From: Phytoseiulus persimilis
Lineage: Eukaryota > Arthropoda > Arachnida > Mesostigmata > Phytoseiidae
Direction of reading: 5' to 3'
NCBI GenBank assembly: GCA_037576195.1
Contig: CM075103.1
Location: forward strand, 20,026,001 to 20,090,000
DNA length: 64,000 nt
Position 1 is the stretch's first letter. The number at the start of each line of letters is the position of its first letter. The notes under the pieces were generated by a model, which saw only the letters and a program-made list of their open reading frames with translations, was not told the DNA's origin and ran no database searches. Made by a program: the position numbers and the translations under genes. This document shows, one piece after another, positions 47,547 through 61,000 of this stretch.

Positions 47547-48146
47547 ATTTGAGCGGAGCCCCGATTTGAGCGGAGACCCAATTTGAGCGAAAGCCCGATT
47601 TGAGCGGAGGCCCGATTTGAGCGGACAGCAGCGGTGCGGAAGACGCTGGTGTGGTTCGAACTTAGTTCACTCCGTTCCTTTCGAATGTATCGGTTTCAGG
47701 TGGAGCCTGGCAGGACTGGCTGCGCGCGTTGTGCCCGAGTGCGAAGCAAGTGTGCCGCTGAGCTTCGTGGATTCGTCCAGAGGGCAACCTTTGCTCATCA
47801 TTGACCACTATTTTTCTTTGCGTCGCCGCCATTTACGGCCCACCGACTAGCGAGAACCGGAGTGCCCCGCGAGCGTAGCGAGCGGCGTTGACAGCAGCTC
47901 TTCGATGAGGCGCAAGCCCTCAAATCAGCGATCGGTGTCTTGAACTCTCTCGTCGGTGCCATGAGCAGTGTTTTATGGTACTGGCTCAAGAAACGAGGGC
48001 TGCAGCCTGCAGCTCTTCTTCAGTCATGATCGCCATCAGAAGGTGCCGGACCCAACTCTAGCGCAAGCAACGGTACCACAGCCGCTGTTGGCTTCCGCTC
48101 GAATCGGGCCTTCGCTCAAATCGGGCCTCCGCTCAAATCGGGCGGA
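47547..48146. mobile_element. Foldback-type element with 17-bp repeat arms
   Basis: The left arm has 4.6 head-to-tail copies of a 17-bp unit (ATTTGAGCGGAGGCCCG and close variants) at 47547-47624. The right arm has three copies of the same unit in the opposite orientation at 48096-48146 (CGCTCAAATCGGGCCTC). The 470-bp centre encodes nothing I recognise. Inverted arms made of short direct repeats are the hallmark of foldback (FB) transposons. No target duplication is obvious at the edges. Confidence 0.65.
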
Positions 48147-50958
48147 ATCGGGTTATGTCCCAACCGCTTACGCTTCTGCGTGCTGCCCTCGCACGCGGAA
48201 GGTCTGCCTTTCCATGATATCATAGAGCAAAAAAATTGATCTATCGGAGCTCCGCTCCGGAGACTCATCCTGGCTGACAGGGCACTTCGCGCGTGCTGGA
48301 AGTTGCCCGCATGCATTCTCCAACTTCTCCACGGAAAGCGAGAGAGGTGGGAGCCTGGAGGGCATTATCCTGACACTCCGAGCGGTAAGCCTGGGGTCGG
48401 GCTCTCCTCAGCGGCGACATCAACCGCCAGCGTTCGGAGCAATCTTCCTGCGTCGCGATTTCTGGGCGCAAATCGCAAGATCGGTTGTGAGGATCGGTGC
48501 CCACTTCCTTTGCAACGAACTATTGATAAGGGGTCGTTGACGAAGACTTCTGGCTTCTTAACTCAGTCGCTGTGAGGAATTATGATCGTTGGAAAGCGGG
48601 CATTTCGAAAGCCGGCCGAACACATGGCAGTTGCCACCGAGCTCTTCACGTAACTCGGAATACGAATACACCTCGTCTTGCGTACCATGCTCCGAATATC
48701 GCGGCGGAGTCGATAGGTCTTTCGCAATTTGCTGTTTTTTTCTCCAAGAATCAACGGCTCGAGAAGAACTCCACGATCAGCCCATTTCGGAACAACGTAC
48801 TTTATTAAAGACACAGTCGTAGATAACATAGTTCTTAGATGCTGTTAACGGAATAGGCTGGCGACGGATCATGAATTTCTCAATGTTTCTTTTTTCGTCC
48901 CTCTTATATTTATACGAAATCTAGGACGATTTCCATGATTATCCATTTGTTCAGCAGATTACAGACGACATCGGATCCTCACAGTTATTACTGTTAATGT
49001 TTTTCCTTCAAACAACCATTCCGGCAACTTTAAGATACATTCAACCGTTTCAACTTCGCCTGGATAATTTTCCTCGATTTACACATCGGTCAGCAGCGCA
49101 GCTGTCAACGACATCTGCTGCCAGGATTCTGCTATTTGGTACAAAACGTATGTATGGCGTCAAGCATGCGCATTCGAGTCCGGTACTCTGCATACCTTTC
49201 ACTCTCTGGCGTCAGGGCGGGCGTAATACTGACTGAATCGATTGACAATTCGGATCGCAGACGATTTGCTCCTCCTTCGGATTTTCAGTTCGGATTTTGA
49301 AAGTTTGCCACAACGAGCGCCTTGACGATCAAGGCTCAGAGAGGACGCGCGCGCAACCAGTTTGTTCAATCGTATGCAAAAGTGAATTCGAAAAACTACT
49401 GAAGTGAATCGAAGTCGCCTCTTAGTGCAACTATGATGTGTGGTGGGTTTAAAGCGATTCTACTTTTTTGTCGATTTATACACAAATATTGTTGTGTGGC
49501 TATCCGCAACGTTATTCTCCAAGAATTCAGCCGCCACTCAACGGCACCGTGAAGCCGTTGAGACTAAATTCCGATTCAAATGTCTCCGGGACGAGCCCAT
49601 CAGACGGCTTCAACAATCCGTTGTGTTTTAAGGCACAGTGCTCCTCTGTCTGGGGAGAAAGTCCGGGGACGCAACGGTATGCCTAGTTCTAATGAGATTC
49701 AATCAGAAGTCAATAAATAGCCTCAAGGAACATGTGAACACGCTCAGTCACGCAGTGGAGCAGACGCCTTCAAGACGTAGGAACTTCGGAACGTCGTCTC
49801 GCGTTCATTTCTTTTCTAATGGAGATACGCGGGACCGGCTCAGTCGATGTCGAGAGTTTTCGAAACTCTCTGGTCGTCGCCGCCTCGGATATTGATCGAT
49901 GTCATCAGATCCTCATAGATCTTCATTCGAAGACTGCGATATACTCAGCGCAGATTGACTATTTGTGGGCATGGCGATAACAAGTCTGGAAATGAGAGAA
50001 CAGGATTATCCAGGGGCCTCGAAACGCGAGGAAGGTTTTTTTTATGATGGGTTTGGCATCCCACTCCCTCAGTTCGTGCAGAAAAGTCGACGACAGAACG
50101 ATGGACTCTACAGGCTGCCGATTTGATTTTCGGACAACTGGTATCGGATCGGAATAAAGCTCGACGGCGTCTGTGAGGAACCTTATCACGGCACAAAGAC
50201 GCCCAGTTCAGTGCGCAGGTATCTCGGTGCCCGACGACGTTCGAGTCCAACTTTGATACCAAGGAACGTGGTACTTGTAAATTCTCAACGAAAGCCAAAG
50301 AAACGAGGAGTAGATGTCTGAGAGGCGAGGCATGCTAGTTCGGAATAACTCCCGGAGGGTCAAAACCGATGTCCCGCAGCGAAGAGTGGATGAGCTCGAT
50401 CTAATCGTCGGTGGAAGATGCTGACGTGGATCGGTGACTCCTATCATCACGCTCAAGGAAAGTGCACGACGAAGGCGACTTTCCTCACCATCCACATCTG
50501 CCCGGACGTGATCGAAGTTCGCCTACCATCCCACGATGATCTTTCCTCGCTTGTTGCGAGCGTATCGAAGAGGGGCAACACAAAACTGTCGAGATTCGTG
50601 ATTTGGAAACTACATCACGCGCGATCCCCAAGAACTTGGGCTCAGTGGCAGGATGCGCGCGTTCCCGGAGCTCGCGTTGACAACAACGGACAGGATATTT
50701 CGTTCGGCTCCTCGGCAGCAAATCGGTGGATCGGTCGAGCCCAGAAAGAATTCCGGCTGGCGGGATTTATTTGCATGAGAGCAAACAGGCTGAGCACGGA
50801 TTTTATTCAGCGGATCCATTCAGAATGGGTCGATACACCCCGCGAGTCGCGACTTTCGGTTACTTCACAGATTTCACGCACAGATCGCTCGGGAGAACCT
50901 CAGGAATCGCGACGCCGGAAAAAAATAAATTCTATTTGAATTCCCGAATCGAGAGGCT
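48147..50958. other. 2.8-kb interval downstream of the GATA gene
   Basis: This includes the presumed GATA 3' UTR at its right end. A 173-codon plus frame (50418-50939) is open but matches nothing. AT-rich stretches occur at 48890-48950. Nothing else is supported. Confidence 0.35.
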
Positions 50959-52918
50959 TCACCTGTCTGATGGAGATTGACTTCGACTGTGCTGCGTAGT
51001 CTGATTGCCGGCGACGTGGACCATGAGCTGTCTCTGTTGTGAAGGCTGAGGACTCGATATCGGCCGGATTTGGAGGTTTTGGTTCAGGTTCTGGAGCGAG
51101 TTTTGCAAAGCCATATTCTGTCCGATCATCTGCCAGGCGGCCCCCATGGAGGCCGTGAGAAGTGAGGGGTTGAGGATCGGAGGGACTCGGTCCCCGGAAC
51201 TCCCGCCGATGTTGATGCCGGAGAGATCTTTCTTCTTCAGCTGACCTCCACCGCTTTTCCGGCGCCGAGTCTGGATGTCCTTCTTCTTGAGGGCCAGTGG
51301 TCGATTTGTCTGTAATTAACGGCAAAACACGATTTCGTATCTGAACATCAGGACGCCAAGAGGAAATGTGTGATCATCATCAACGAAATCGAGAAAAAAA
51401 TCGATTCCTAGCCGGATCGATTCGCCCCATCATCTGGGCAGCGCCACCGCAGAGTCCAGAAATGACGGGAACATTGAAATTTTTTTCCGCCTTCAGTTCT
51501 TTCCGGCTTCGCGTATCCGATTCAGTCTTCCCTGGTCGGGGCTCTCTCTTTTTCAGAGGTTCTATCTCATTTTTTTCCGGGACATCACTCTTACGGGATG
51601 AAGACATCACTCCTCAATTTATCGGATCCAATTTCTAGCATAATTCGAAGCAGCTGAAGTTTTATGGCGAGCTCCCAACGAAAATTGCACTAAAGCACAT
51701 CGATAGCCGAAATGGGCGATATTCAATCTGGCCGGCGTAACGACCGACGACCAAGCCCATTTGCAGTGACCATCAATAACCGAGCCACCGGAACGAGATA
51801 GCCAGCCACGCGCACGCACGCACGCAAGCACGCTCGCTCTCTCTCCGCAAACAAGTGGAAGGAGAAGAAGGAGACAAGGAGGGAGTCTGCTCGGCCCGTG
51901 GAAGAATGCGAGGATAAGATCGGCGTCTTCGACATCCTCACTTCGAACATTACGCGATCATGTTCTCACAATTGGATGACGTCGGAGCTCGTCAGCGAAT
52001 CCTCTCTGGCAGTCCACCGATCAACACGAGACTTGATGAATCGAAAGCAGGTAGAACAGCTCCGCCTATCTATTAAAGTTCGGGAGTGGCTCTCTCGACC
52101 ACCGTACCAAGTTTCCCAAGTGGTACTCACGTTGTGCAGCTTGTAGTAGAGACCACAGGCGTTGCAAACAGGGAAACCCTCGTTATTCCGTCGCCACAGG
52201 GTCGTGGTTGTCGTGTTGCAGTTGTGGCAGATCATTCCAGCAGATCCCCCGTTCCGTTTTTCGCGGGAGTTCCAATCGGATTCGGTTCGCGTCCCCGCGC
52301 ACTGGGCGCATATTCTACAAAGAGTATTTCCGCCCTCGTCCACGGCCCAGTGCGGCGACTGCGTAGCCCCGCACATGACGCACTCGACGTCCGGCCGTCC
52401 GTCCTGGTCCTCGGCCTTGATTTGGAGCATCGGTCCTGCAACAGAACGACTGGATGTAGGGATTTCGCTCTTCGCTCAGAACCGGGATCGCGTTCAGTGA
52501 CAGTTAGGCGGCATGCACTTGGGAAGCGGTGTTAACACGAGTAAAGGCAACGCTCGATGAGCAGTGTGGATCTTCTCTCTATTCACTCCAAACACGAAAG
52601 CGATTAGGAGAGTTGCAGGTGACGGAAAAAAACGCTAGAGGAGTGGAGTGGCATAAACGACAACAGTGGAATTCATGTTCATCCGATAGCGAAGTTGCGG
52701 CGAGCCGGCGGAAGGTTACCTGTAAGGAAATCTCGCTTTAAAATATTGAAGTTCCTGTCAGCGGCGTCCGTCGACGGCTCCGATGTGACTTTCAGGCAAA
52801 CAGCTCGGCTGTCGGCTTGAATCATCACAATCGCTGGCGTCGCCGCCGGCGCCGCACTACTGAAGTGCGCCGAAGTGTCGTGAGGGATTCCGAAGTTCTG
52901 CGCGGGCGTCTCCGTCGT
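50959..52918 (-). CDS. GATA zinc-finger transcription factor, 3' part in three exons; 5' end not found
   Basis: GATA factors bind WGATAR sites in the nucleus and specify endoderm, blood, heart or epidermis. Exons are 52918-52720, 52435-52131 and 51309-50959. Junctions are ACAG|GTAACC / TTGCAG|GA (phase 1) and AAC|GTGAGT / AATTACAG|ACA (phase 0); together 284 residues and a stop. Exon 1 here starts in phase 0 after a poly-T acceptor and is Ala/Thr/Ser-rich, like an activation region. The next exon has two CX2CX17CX2C fingers. The C-finger is classical ([20 protein letters not shown]), and its basic tail continues correctly across the intron as [17 protein letters not shown]. The N-finger keeps its four cysteines but has HWAV for LWRR and RICA for NACG. 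The tail is Gln/Asn-rich. The start-codon exon should lie above 52.92 kb. Confidence 0.85.
51802..51848. repeat. ACGC/CTCT low-complexity tract in a GATA intergenic or intron region
   Basis: Imperfect CACGCACGCACG units run into CTCGCTCTCTCTCC. It lies in the intron between the last two GATA exons. Confidence 0.6.
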
Positions 52919-55900
52919 CTACATCCTTAGCCGTTGGGAAGAAAAAAAGCCCGAAAGAGTATTCTCGACGGATAAACGTCAAACCGTGACGCAGTCAAGA
53001 GAACTGTCATCTGGCTTCGGTTCGGCTCCCACCGATGGCTGCGGAGAACACCTGAAGCCGAAAAAGAAACATTTGGTTAGACGTCGTGAATTTTCGGAAG
53101 CGCCGTTCGGATGGCGGAGCGATGGGATTGAGGGGTCAGAGGCGGCGACGCTCGAAATCGGAGGAAATTGGCGGAGTTCGCCAAAACTCCTCACGATCAC
53201 ACAGCCAGCCGCGAGGGACCGCATGCGGGAGCACGATCGAAAACTCCGACGAGAGTTTCCGTCTCCGAGAGTGTCAGAGGCGTCAACACGACGTGAGCGG
53301 CGCTTGACGATGCGCAGTTGAATGAATCTCTCCTCGGAGTTCAACCGGATATCGTCGAGGACACGGGGCCGCTGCCCCAACGGATGGAGAGTTGGAGGGA
53401 AGTGCGAGACGCGGCGTATCCTCTATCAAACTCCCGGCTCACAGCCCGATATTTGATTTCATTCAACATCTCACAATGTGAACTTGTGAACTTCTTCGAG
53501 TTCATCGTTTCCCCGAGCTCGGCTTTCGGGTTCTCCGGCGGGAGCTGATACAGCTACACCAGCGTTCATCCATCGCGTGGTTATATGTCGATGATGCCGC
53601 GCTCGGATTTCTCGTGGCCAATCGTCGGATCGAATATCTTTCAACCGGCGCCGCCGATTTCGATGCCCGCAAAGCTGGCCACGCGCGGGTTACCACAAAA
53701 CCCCATATCAAATTACTCCTAGGAGTTTCCGTTAGTTTAGTCGTTTGCCGTCCCCGGCCGAGAATCTCGGGTGCAACAAGAAACGAAAGGAAATCTCCCT
53801 CAGCTCGGATTCGCCGAAGATTTTCAGAGCTGAGCAGAGGCGAGCAGGAAACTGAGATCGTCGACAGGAACGAACCCGAGTCCTCCAACGGGTTCGAGGA
53901 CGCCGTCGAACGAAATCAAACGAAACGCGTGGAATGCTGATATGCAGAAAACCCGTGAACCACAGTGAAATGTTGGAAGGGCCAACCTTGGGCACGGCGG
54001 CGAAAAAATCGAATCTCCCGTCACCAGACTGTCCACAGGCCGCTCTGAGCTGAAAGCAAGACGCAGAAAAAAAGTACGACTGCAGCCGGGTTCGCGGCCC
54101 TCCGCCTTCACACAAAAGAAAAAAACTCTCAACAGTTTCGTTCGAATTTCTTCGTTTTTCTGGGCGGCCGCCGCCGCTCGTTTTCGCGCTGAACGTCCCT
54201 ATCAGCCGACCAGCCGGCATCCAACCCGGCCCGCCACTGCGATCAGAGACGAAAGCTCGAAACGCGCGGGGGGATTTTCCGTCTGCAAGTACCCTTCCAA
54301 CAAGACGTGAGCCTTTCGGCAGATGTCGCGGAATTGTCGTCAAAAAACGGCGAAAATCAGAAGAATCTGAAGTCACGCTGACAAGGCTGAGGCGCTTCTC
54401 CCGATCTTCAGTGTTCAAAGATCTGCGGTGGGCGCCGATATTCAAAACGCCTGTGAGACTTCCCCGAATTCCGGCAATTAAATTTCAAATTCGACCAGCG
54501 ACGCCTTAACCCCGTTCGCGAGTTTCCGCAAAACACAGGCGCTCCGTGGCCGCGCGCGTGTGTAAAACCGTGCGCGACAGAGAAGTGTCTACGCTTCTAT
54601 AATTTAAATAGTTTCGAAGCAACGACTCCGCCGACCCTGGCGGAAGCATCAGTCAACGGTTTGTGTTTTCGCATGCAACGCCCTGATCGTCTTTTCAGGC
54701 CCGCCCTCGCCTCCTCCTCGACGACGACGAAACTGCGCCGTCGTCGAGCGATCGAAGACGCTCCTGATGATGTCGTCTGTGGAAGGGATCCACAACCAGC
54801 CACCAACATCAGGAATAACAGAGTCAAGTGATCCGTCCCGCATCATGCGTGGAACATGGAGACCCACGGCAGCTGATAACACCCGCCGCTGCAGCCGCTT
54901 CCTTGCGCGCCTGTTGCTATGCGGCGGCGGCCGTCGCGATCGTCATCAAGTGGCTTCGGGCATGCCTACCCGGCATCGGAATAATCTTTGCGTTGCCGTC
55001 GTCGTCGGTTATGTTAGCATCAGCATCTTCGTCGTCATATCAGAAAACTCAAACTCGCCCACATCATGAATTCTGTCGTTTCAGGAAGAGTTGTCAGCCA
55101 CGTTGGGGCGTGCAGCGAGACCCGTCACGCGCAAGATCCACTCGACTTTCTTGGATCCGGAGTCTCTGCTGGGAACTGTGGGTCCGGCCTCGCAACTCTC
55201 CAACCATCTTGCGCCCGCCGAAATTCGGGAATAGCCGGCAACTTGTTGACTGACACCATCCGGCACAAGAATCGCAATACGTCATACCTCGTTCAGTTTC
55301 TGAACGTCCAGAAAGTCCTAACATCTGGGTCTCTCGTTTCCTCTAGATAGGACAGTCTCAAAGTCAAGTACTGGCCCCAGAGAAAAGAGCTACGAGATAA
55401 ATTCGACGGGCACCGGATACTCCAATGCCGAAATGGGCTGTCCGAGTGCAAAGCGACGTCTGGAGCACACGTGTAGATCTGCATGTGACAACACAGCAAC
55501 ATTGACAATGTCTCGAGCGTGAGCGGCGAAACTGTTCCCAACCTCTTCGGGCTGATGCCGGGGCAGCAACTCACGACGAGTCGTGGGCGGTCGCCAGCAC
55601 GCAAACCGTAAACAATCGGAACTCGAGATCGGTGGCTGGGTTTTCAGGATGCAAACCAACAAAATCAGCGCTCAAATGCACAAATACCGTCGATCAGCCG
55701 CCCCGCAGATCGTTCTTCGAACGGTCAACTGTCAACCGCCGCTAATGAGCGCAGCCGTTCTTCTCCCTCGATTTTTACCCGTCCGCTACTATGTTTCGCT
55801 GAAGTGTGCGGCGCATCAATGGAAACCATCGAACGTCCGGCGTTGCATGAAACCCATTCAGAATTCAGATCGGATCCTATGCGAGACCGGTTCCAGCCAG

Positions 55901-56844
55901 TCACAGCATGAAAGACCCCGCACCTCGACCTGCGGATCTATATTTCACCGAACGCGAGCTAGTTTTCAATTTGCCATTGGACGTCTTCGTGATGAATAGC
56001 AGTCGTTGACGGGATTCTTCTGGAGGTGAGCCATTACTAGCGCTTTCCAGTCGCGAGCGTCATTAATGAACAGACGTATTCTTCCTCCATTGAAGCGTTT
56101 GCCATTTGAAGCCCCGGGAACGACTCGACCACCGGTTCCCATGGTTTTCAGGAACGCGATCCGCTAGACAGCTCAGCTATGAGCAGGGAAAAGCAGACAA
56201 ACAAGCGAGCAAACAAGCAGACAAACAAGGTATGGACCCACGCGCTCATTGTTTGCCCGGGGGGACGGAGATCCGTCGTTGCCCGGAACAAATATTCACG
56301 CCGTCAACAGCAACAACCACTTTGACTGCTCCAGGAGTCTTCACCGGCAGAGAACGGCATCCCTTGAAACCTCGAGGAGAAGGGGAACATCATCGAGAGG
56401 CGCGAGCCCCACTTGATTCAGATTCATTTGCTGCACCGGACTTTCGGACAGGGTTCTCGATTCCAGGAGTGATGATGTTCGAACCTGGACGCCAATGCTT
56501 CTGCTGTTTAATTCCGTCGGTTGGACGCATTCGCACCTGCGAGCTGGGAATGAAAATCCAGTCATCTGAACCGTAATTGCAAACCCCAGGATGACGTAGA
56601 TTTTGTTCCAACGTTCGCCGGGGTGTCGTCTACCGCCAGATATGAATGTGCGGAACTGTCCGCAAACGCAATATGTTGCGAGCGTCTGATTCCAGCGTCT
56701 TCGGTCATGGCACGCGTTCCGAACCGCCGCCGAAGGCGAATAGGAGCTCAGATTTAACCTAATTTGGGTTTCGGAAGAACCTCGCCACAGGCTCGCCTCA
56801 TCCAACGCCGAATTCCGGAAAAGTGATCTCGAGGTATCCTGTTC
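52919..56844. other. Region upstream of the known GATA exons
   Basis: The GATA start exon and promoter are expected here. Minus frames 53380-52979 (ends near a phase-0 donor ATC|GTGAGG at about 53186) and 54445-53732 are open, but neither resembles a GATA N-terminus. A short acidic minus stretch near 55010 (YDDEDADANITDDDGNAK) ends at a possible donor but in the wrong phase for direct joining. CAA/GCA-type repeats occur near 56200. Confidence 0.3.
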
Positions 56845-57570
56845 TTAATCGATACTCTTCCTTTCATTAGACGGTTTGTTCCGTGAGCTCGAGACCCGTT
56901 CCTCACACCCGAACGTACTCGACGCATGACCTGACGCCTCAAAGTATACGATCTTGTGGAAAGTCCATGAACAAAGCTCTGTGTTCTCGAGGAGGTCCCG
57001 ATCGCTATAAATAGAAGTTGGGGGTCGAGCGCTGTAAGGCCTATCGTTCAACGGTTTCGTTCCGATCCCAGATGGAAACACTTGGGAGCACTGGCGGCAG
57101 ACACCCCGGTTCGAGCTCAATCCGATCGTCGCTCGAACTTGTTGTCGCCGTTGTTGTAACGACTGCTTTTGTTTACACGACGCCGGAGCCGATTTTTGCA
57201 CGGGCTCAGCTGACCCTTCCGCTGTGCCGTCGGCCAAACCATTCAAAGCCTTGATATCCTCATTGTGGAGTTCGAGGACATTGCGAAAATCCAGCGAGAA
57301 AATCAACTTTTCAAGTTGGCGTGAGTATCGACCACCCGAGGCGGAAGGTCTGCAGTGGAATATCTTGTTCCCGTTTCCATGGTTCAATACTGTTCCGCCG
57401 CTGGTCGTTATCGAACAACAGTGGTAACGCGCCGCAGAGTTCGCCAATCTTGAGACAGCACATTCCCTCGAAGCGGACGCCAGCGTCGTTGTGAGATGGA
57501 TCGGTTGAAATTGTTTAGCGTCCGATCGATGTTCCTGACTATGTTCGACTGTATTCGCGTCAGGGTCCAT
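56845..57570 (-). other. Unassigned 241-codon open frame
   Basis: The minus frame is open from an ATG at 57570 to 56845. It contains a mildly hydrophobic/charged stretch (LEKLIFSLDFRNVLELHNED) and a Gln/Arg-rich part. On the opposite strand the same bases give a short coding-like stretch (VEFEDIAKIQRENQLFKL) ending at a GC|GTGAGT donor, so the true strand is uncertain. No family is recognised. Confidence 0.2.
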
Positions 57571-57693
57571 GCGATATCGGCGGAATTGGTGAGCGAAGAG
57601 ATCTAATGAATTTATTCACATCCCAGGAAACAAATTCACCACCCGCATGTGACAAGCGTAGGGAGCACCGCCGTCGATGTGAACTCGAATTCA

Positions 57694-58053
57694 TCAGGTC
57701 GACTGAAAAATCGCACTAAATGGATTGATAACGACGGTCTCCAGCCCGCGTTCAAATCCGCGGTTCTGTTGAGATAAATCGAGGGAGAGAGAAAGTCTGT
57801 TGTTGAGATCGACACCAGTAACAGGAGAAATCCGCACATTGGTTCCGTCACTCGCGTCAACGCAGAGACCACGAAAGATAGCCCGCGCGAGAACAGTTCT
57901 CATCCCTGGTATGGAAATGATGGCGCCCCCAACTCGCACGCAGGACTCTTGAAAGGTTCCGACCGGAGCCGACGATCTCAACATCACTGGAGGCACTTCT
58001 AGCTCTGATCGAAGCTTGAAGCGAACTTCCGAAGCGATTATGACGGCGACCAA
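57694..58053 (-). other. Unassigned 119-codon open frame
   Basis: Open from ATG to TGA. Composition is protein-like, with alternating hydrophobic and polar residues (MVAVIIASEVRFKLRSEL, then VRVGGAIISIPGMRTVLARA). There is no domain match and no splice context. A second minus frame at 58570-58343 (MFRDVRDENVISMCVARLS) lies close by and could belong to the same unknown gene. Confidence 0.2.
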
Positions 58054-61000
58054 ACGGAGTGAGCGACGCTGGAAAAGCTTTTGGAAAACGGTCTCGGTCA
58101 GAGAGTCAGATGCTCGGCGCCCGGCCCCAAGGAAGCCAGAGTCTCAGAAATCCCGGGAACAGCGAGCGCGGTTCTCTTATCTGCGGCTAGACATCCTCTC
58201 TCGCAAGTGATAAACATTGTCTAAATATAGATTCTCCACCCGGTCGGCCAGCCGCAGCTCATCTGGCGACTGCCGCAGCACGGGGCCTCGCGTCTCAGAT
58301 CTGATCCGCGCTCGTAGTTCTCGGGAACAGAACGAGCGACGATCAAACCGAACCAGTGGGAAGCGAGCGAGAATCAGAACGGCGAGCAGTAAGGTTTTCC
58401 TCGATAGATTCTGAGACCCTATCGGGGCGAATGCCGAGCGCAATAGCGAGTGAACCAGCCGAGAGCCTAGCGACACACATAGAGATAACATTCTCATCAC
58501 GAACGTCTCTAAACATAAGAAGGATTCCCTCTTCCGGCGGGCGAGACAGCGGTTCACCCAACAACAACATCGGCTCGATGTCAAACGGTTCGAGAGTTCA
58601 GTTTAGAATGTGACGGGTCTAGATTCGTTGAAATCATCCTCTCGGGATGCGAGACGGAAAAATCGTCAATCAAGTTGCGAACCACACGATCGCGGAAGAA
58701 CATTCCGGAATGGATCGGTTCGGCAGCTTTGATATCAACTGACCTGACAAGAGGTTTCCAAGTTTTCTACCTCAGATACGGTGGTTCGAGATGAGCTGAA
58801 GCAGTCGCAAAGTCCGAGAATCGAAGACATCCAGCGCACATTTGAGACTGCCGCCGTGCTGAGTTCAGTTGGAGAAAAACGCTCACTCAGCTGGATCCTT
58901 TGTTGATTTGACGAATCTCCGACGGTTATCGCGAGCGCCTTCATTCACCTCGATGGACAAATCCGAGATTGTAGCTGGAATTTCAGGAGAAAAATGCGTC
59001 AGCACTGCCCCAGACCAACGGGAGGATCCGATAGAGATATAACGGAGTATCTGAGTGGAAGCCTGAACAACCGACGTCGGATGGGGCGACGACAACGACG
59101 AGGAGATCATCGAGGTAGAGAGGAAGCTTTGCACAAGGAACACAGGAAAACAGAGAGTAGAATAGAAATGGGTCGCGAACATTCTGATAGTTCAGCTGTC
59201 CGCTGTTGTCAAATTCGAGAGATAGCGCCAAGGACCTCGGGACCTTTCGCTTGCTGAATCTACCGCGTAACATCATCTTCGATTCCCGCGCATATTACTA
59301 AACCTGATGTTACAAGGGCCGGATGAAATAGATAAGAACTAATTTTTCAATGTAGCACTCCGTGGCGATGGACCCAACAGCAAACGAATGGAATTACTTC
59401 TTTGTTGCAGTCGATTCCAGAATCGATAATGAATACACTTCGATCGCGTATATTATTCCGCAGTATTCCCGAATCGAACATTCCGATTGATTCGCGAAAA
59501 ATTCCTGTGATTTTCCTGACCCACCTGGGGCAGAACATCCTGGCATCGTGGAATGTCATTTACCACCTCCGATCAGCGGTCTTTCCGACGGGAAAGTCGA
59601 GCCACACCGAGAAAAAGCACCACAGATATGAACTGTACCACAGTTTTTTTCTGTGGTACTTGTTTGTCCCTGAAGCACCACGGGTTCACCGGGTTCAGTT
59701 TGGCTGGCTGTAATCCTGATTTCGGGTGGAGACATCGAACGGGTGCTGTAATGGCGATACCCGTACCATATGCAATTGATGTTATTCGATGCTATAAACG
59801 CGACAGATCTCAACATGACCGTGGGATCATCGACGCCGCGACGTAATTCACGCCCCGATCGATCGACTCCACTCAGAATTCCGATGCTGCCGCCGACAGG
59901 TTTCGTCTACATCGTCTCAATGCTGATTCTAGGTTTCCACGAAGTTTGAAGCTCGACAATTGAACGCATGACTAAGGGAATCCGCCACGTCAATGACAGA
60001 GACTCTTCGGGCTTGTACGCTGTACAATTAACACCGGGTTTCTCGGTGAAGTTAGCGCGGAAATGAGCCGCACGCAGCCTTCCGTGACCCGCAGTTCGGG
60101 AAGGAGAAAAACTGTGACAGTTAAACTTGAATCGCCGTTGATGATCTACGCCGTGAACCTCGAGCAAGAGCTCTTCATCGTGAGGGTGCTTGTCACGCAG
60201 TTGAAGCTGTTTTGCCTTTCAACTGCGGCATTGCACTGAACAGTCGAGCTTACTCTCCTGTTGACTCCATTCTTATTCTTCGTGCCTGAAGACTTTATCT
60301 ATTATCTCATCTGATGCTCACGACTGCAGAAGACGCCAAATTTTCCCCCTTCATCGAACATTTCCTCCACGATGCTCGCTTGCACGCTCACAGTTCCGCA
60401 AGCCGATCTACACGTTATCCGTGCCTCCACCCATATCGATCTTTTTCGTTCCTATCTATCAGGACCCCCTCATTTGAGATGTTGTTTCCTCCAATCATTC
60501 ATCCACGGCCGGCCCGAGAATGCACTAGGAGAAAACAGGTCGAAGGTTCAACTGCGCAATTCGATGAGGCGATGGTCTTCACTTTGTGACCGCGAGCTCG
60601 TTGTCCAAGTTTCTTGGAAGTTGCGTGCTGCTTTGGTTTTCTCGCAGTCAGTGGAGAACGAACCGAATGCTCAGGTATATTTCCAGAGATCCCTTTCCTG
60701 CTCGAGGCAAAGACGCTTTTCATCATTCAGCAGTTCCCGGACTTTGCTAGCTTCTTGAGGTCGACTGTTCGATGGTCTCTTTCGTCGGCCGGTTGTTCAC
60801 CAACATGGCGCGTACCGAGTCATCATAATCCTTTGTATCAAGAGTATTCACGCCTGGAAACACCAGTTCCCATTCGTTATGGCGAAAATCCGTTGCGAAA
60901 GTTCTTTTTGTCAGCAGATTCCACTGCATCACTATCCAAACCAAACCTTCAGCGAGCACCCAAGGGTTCAGCTGGGTGCCTTCTTCTTGACTCCAAGACT

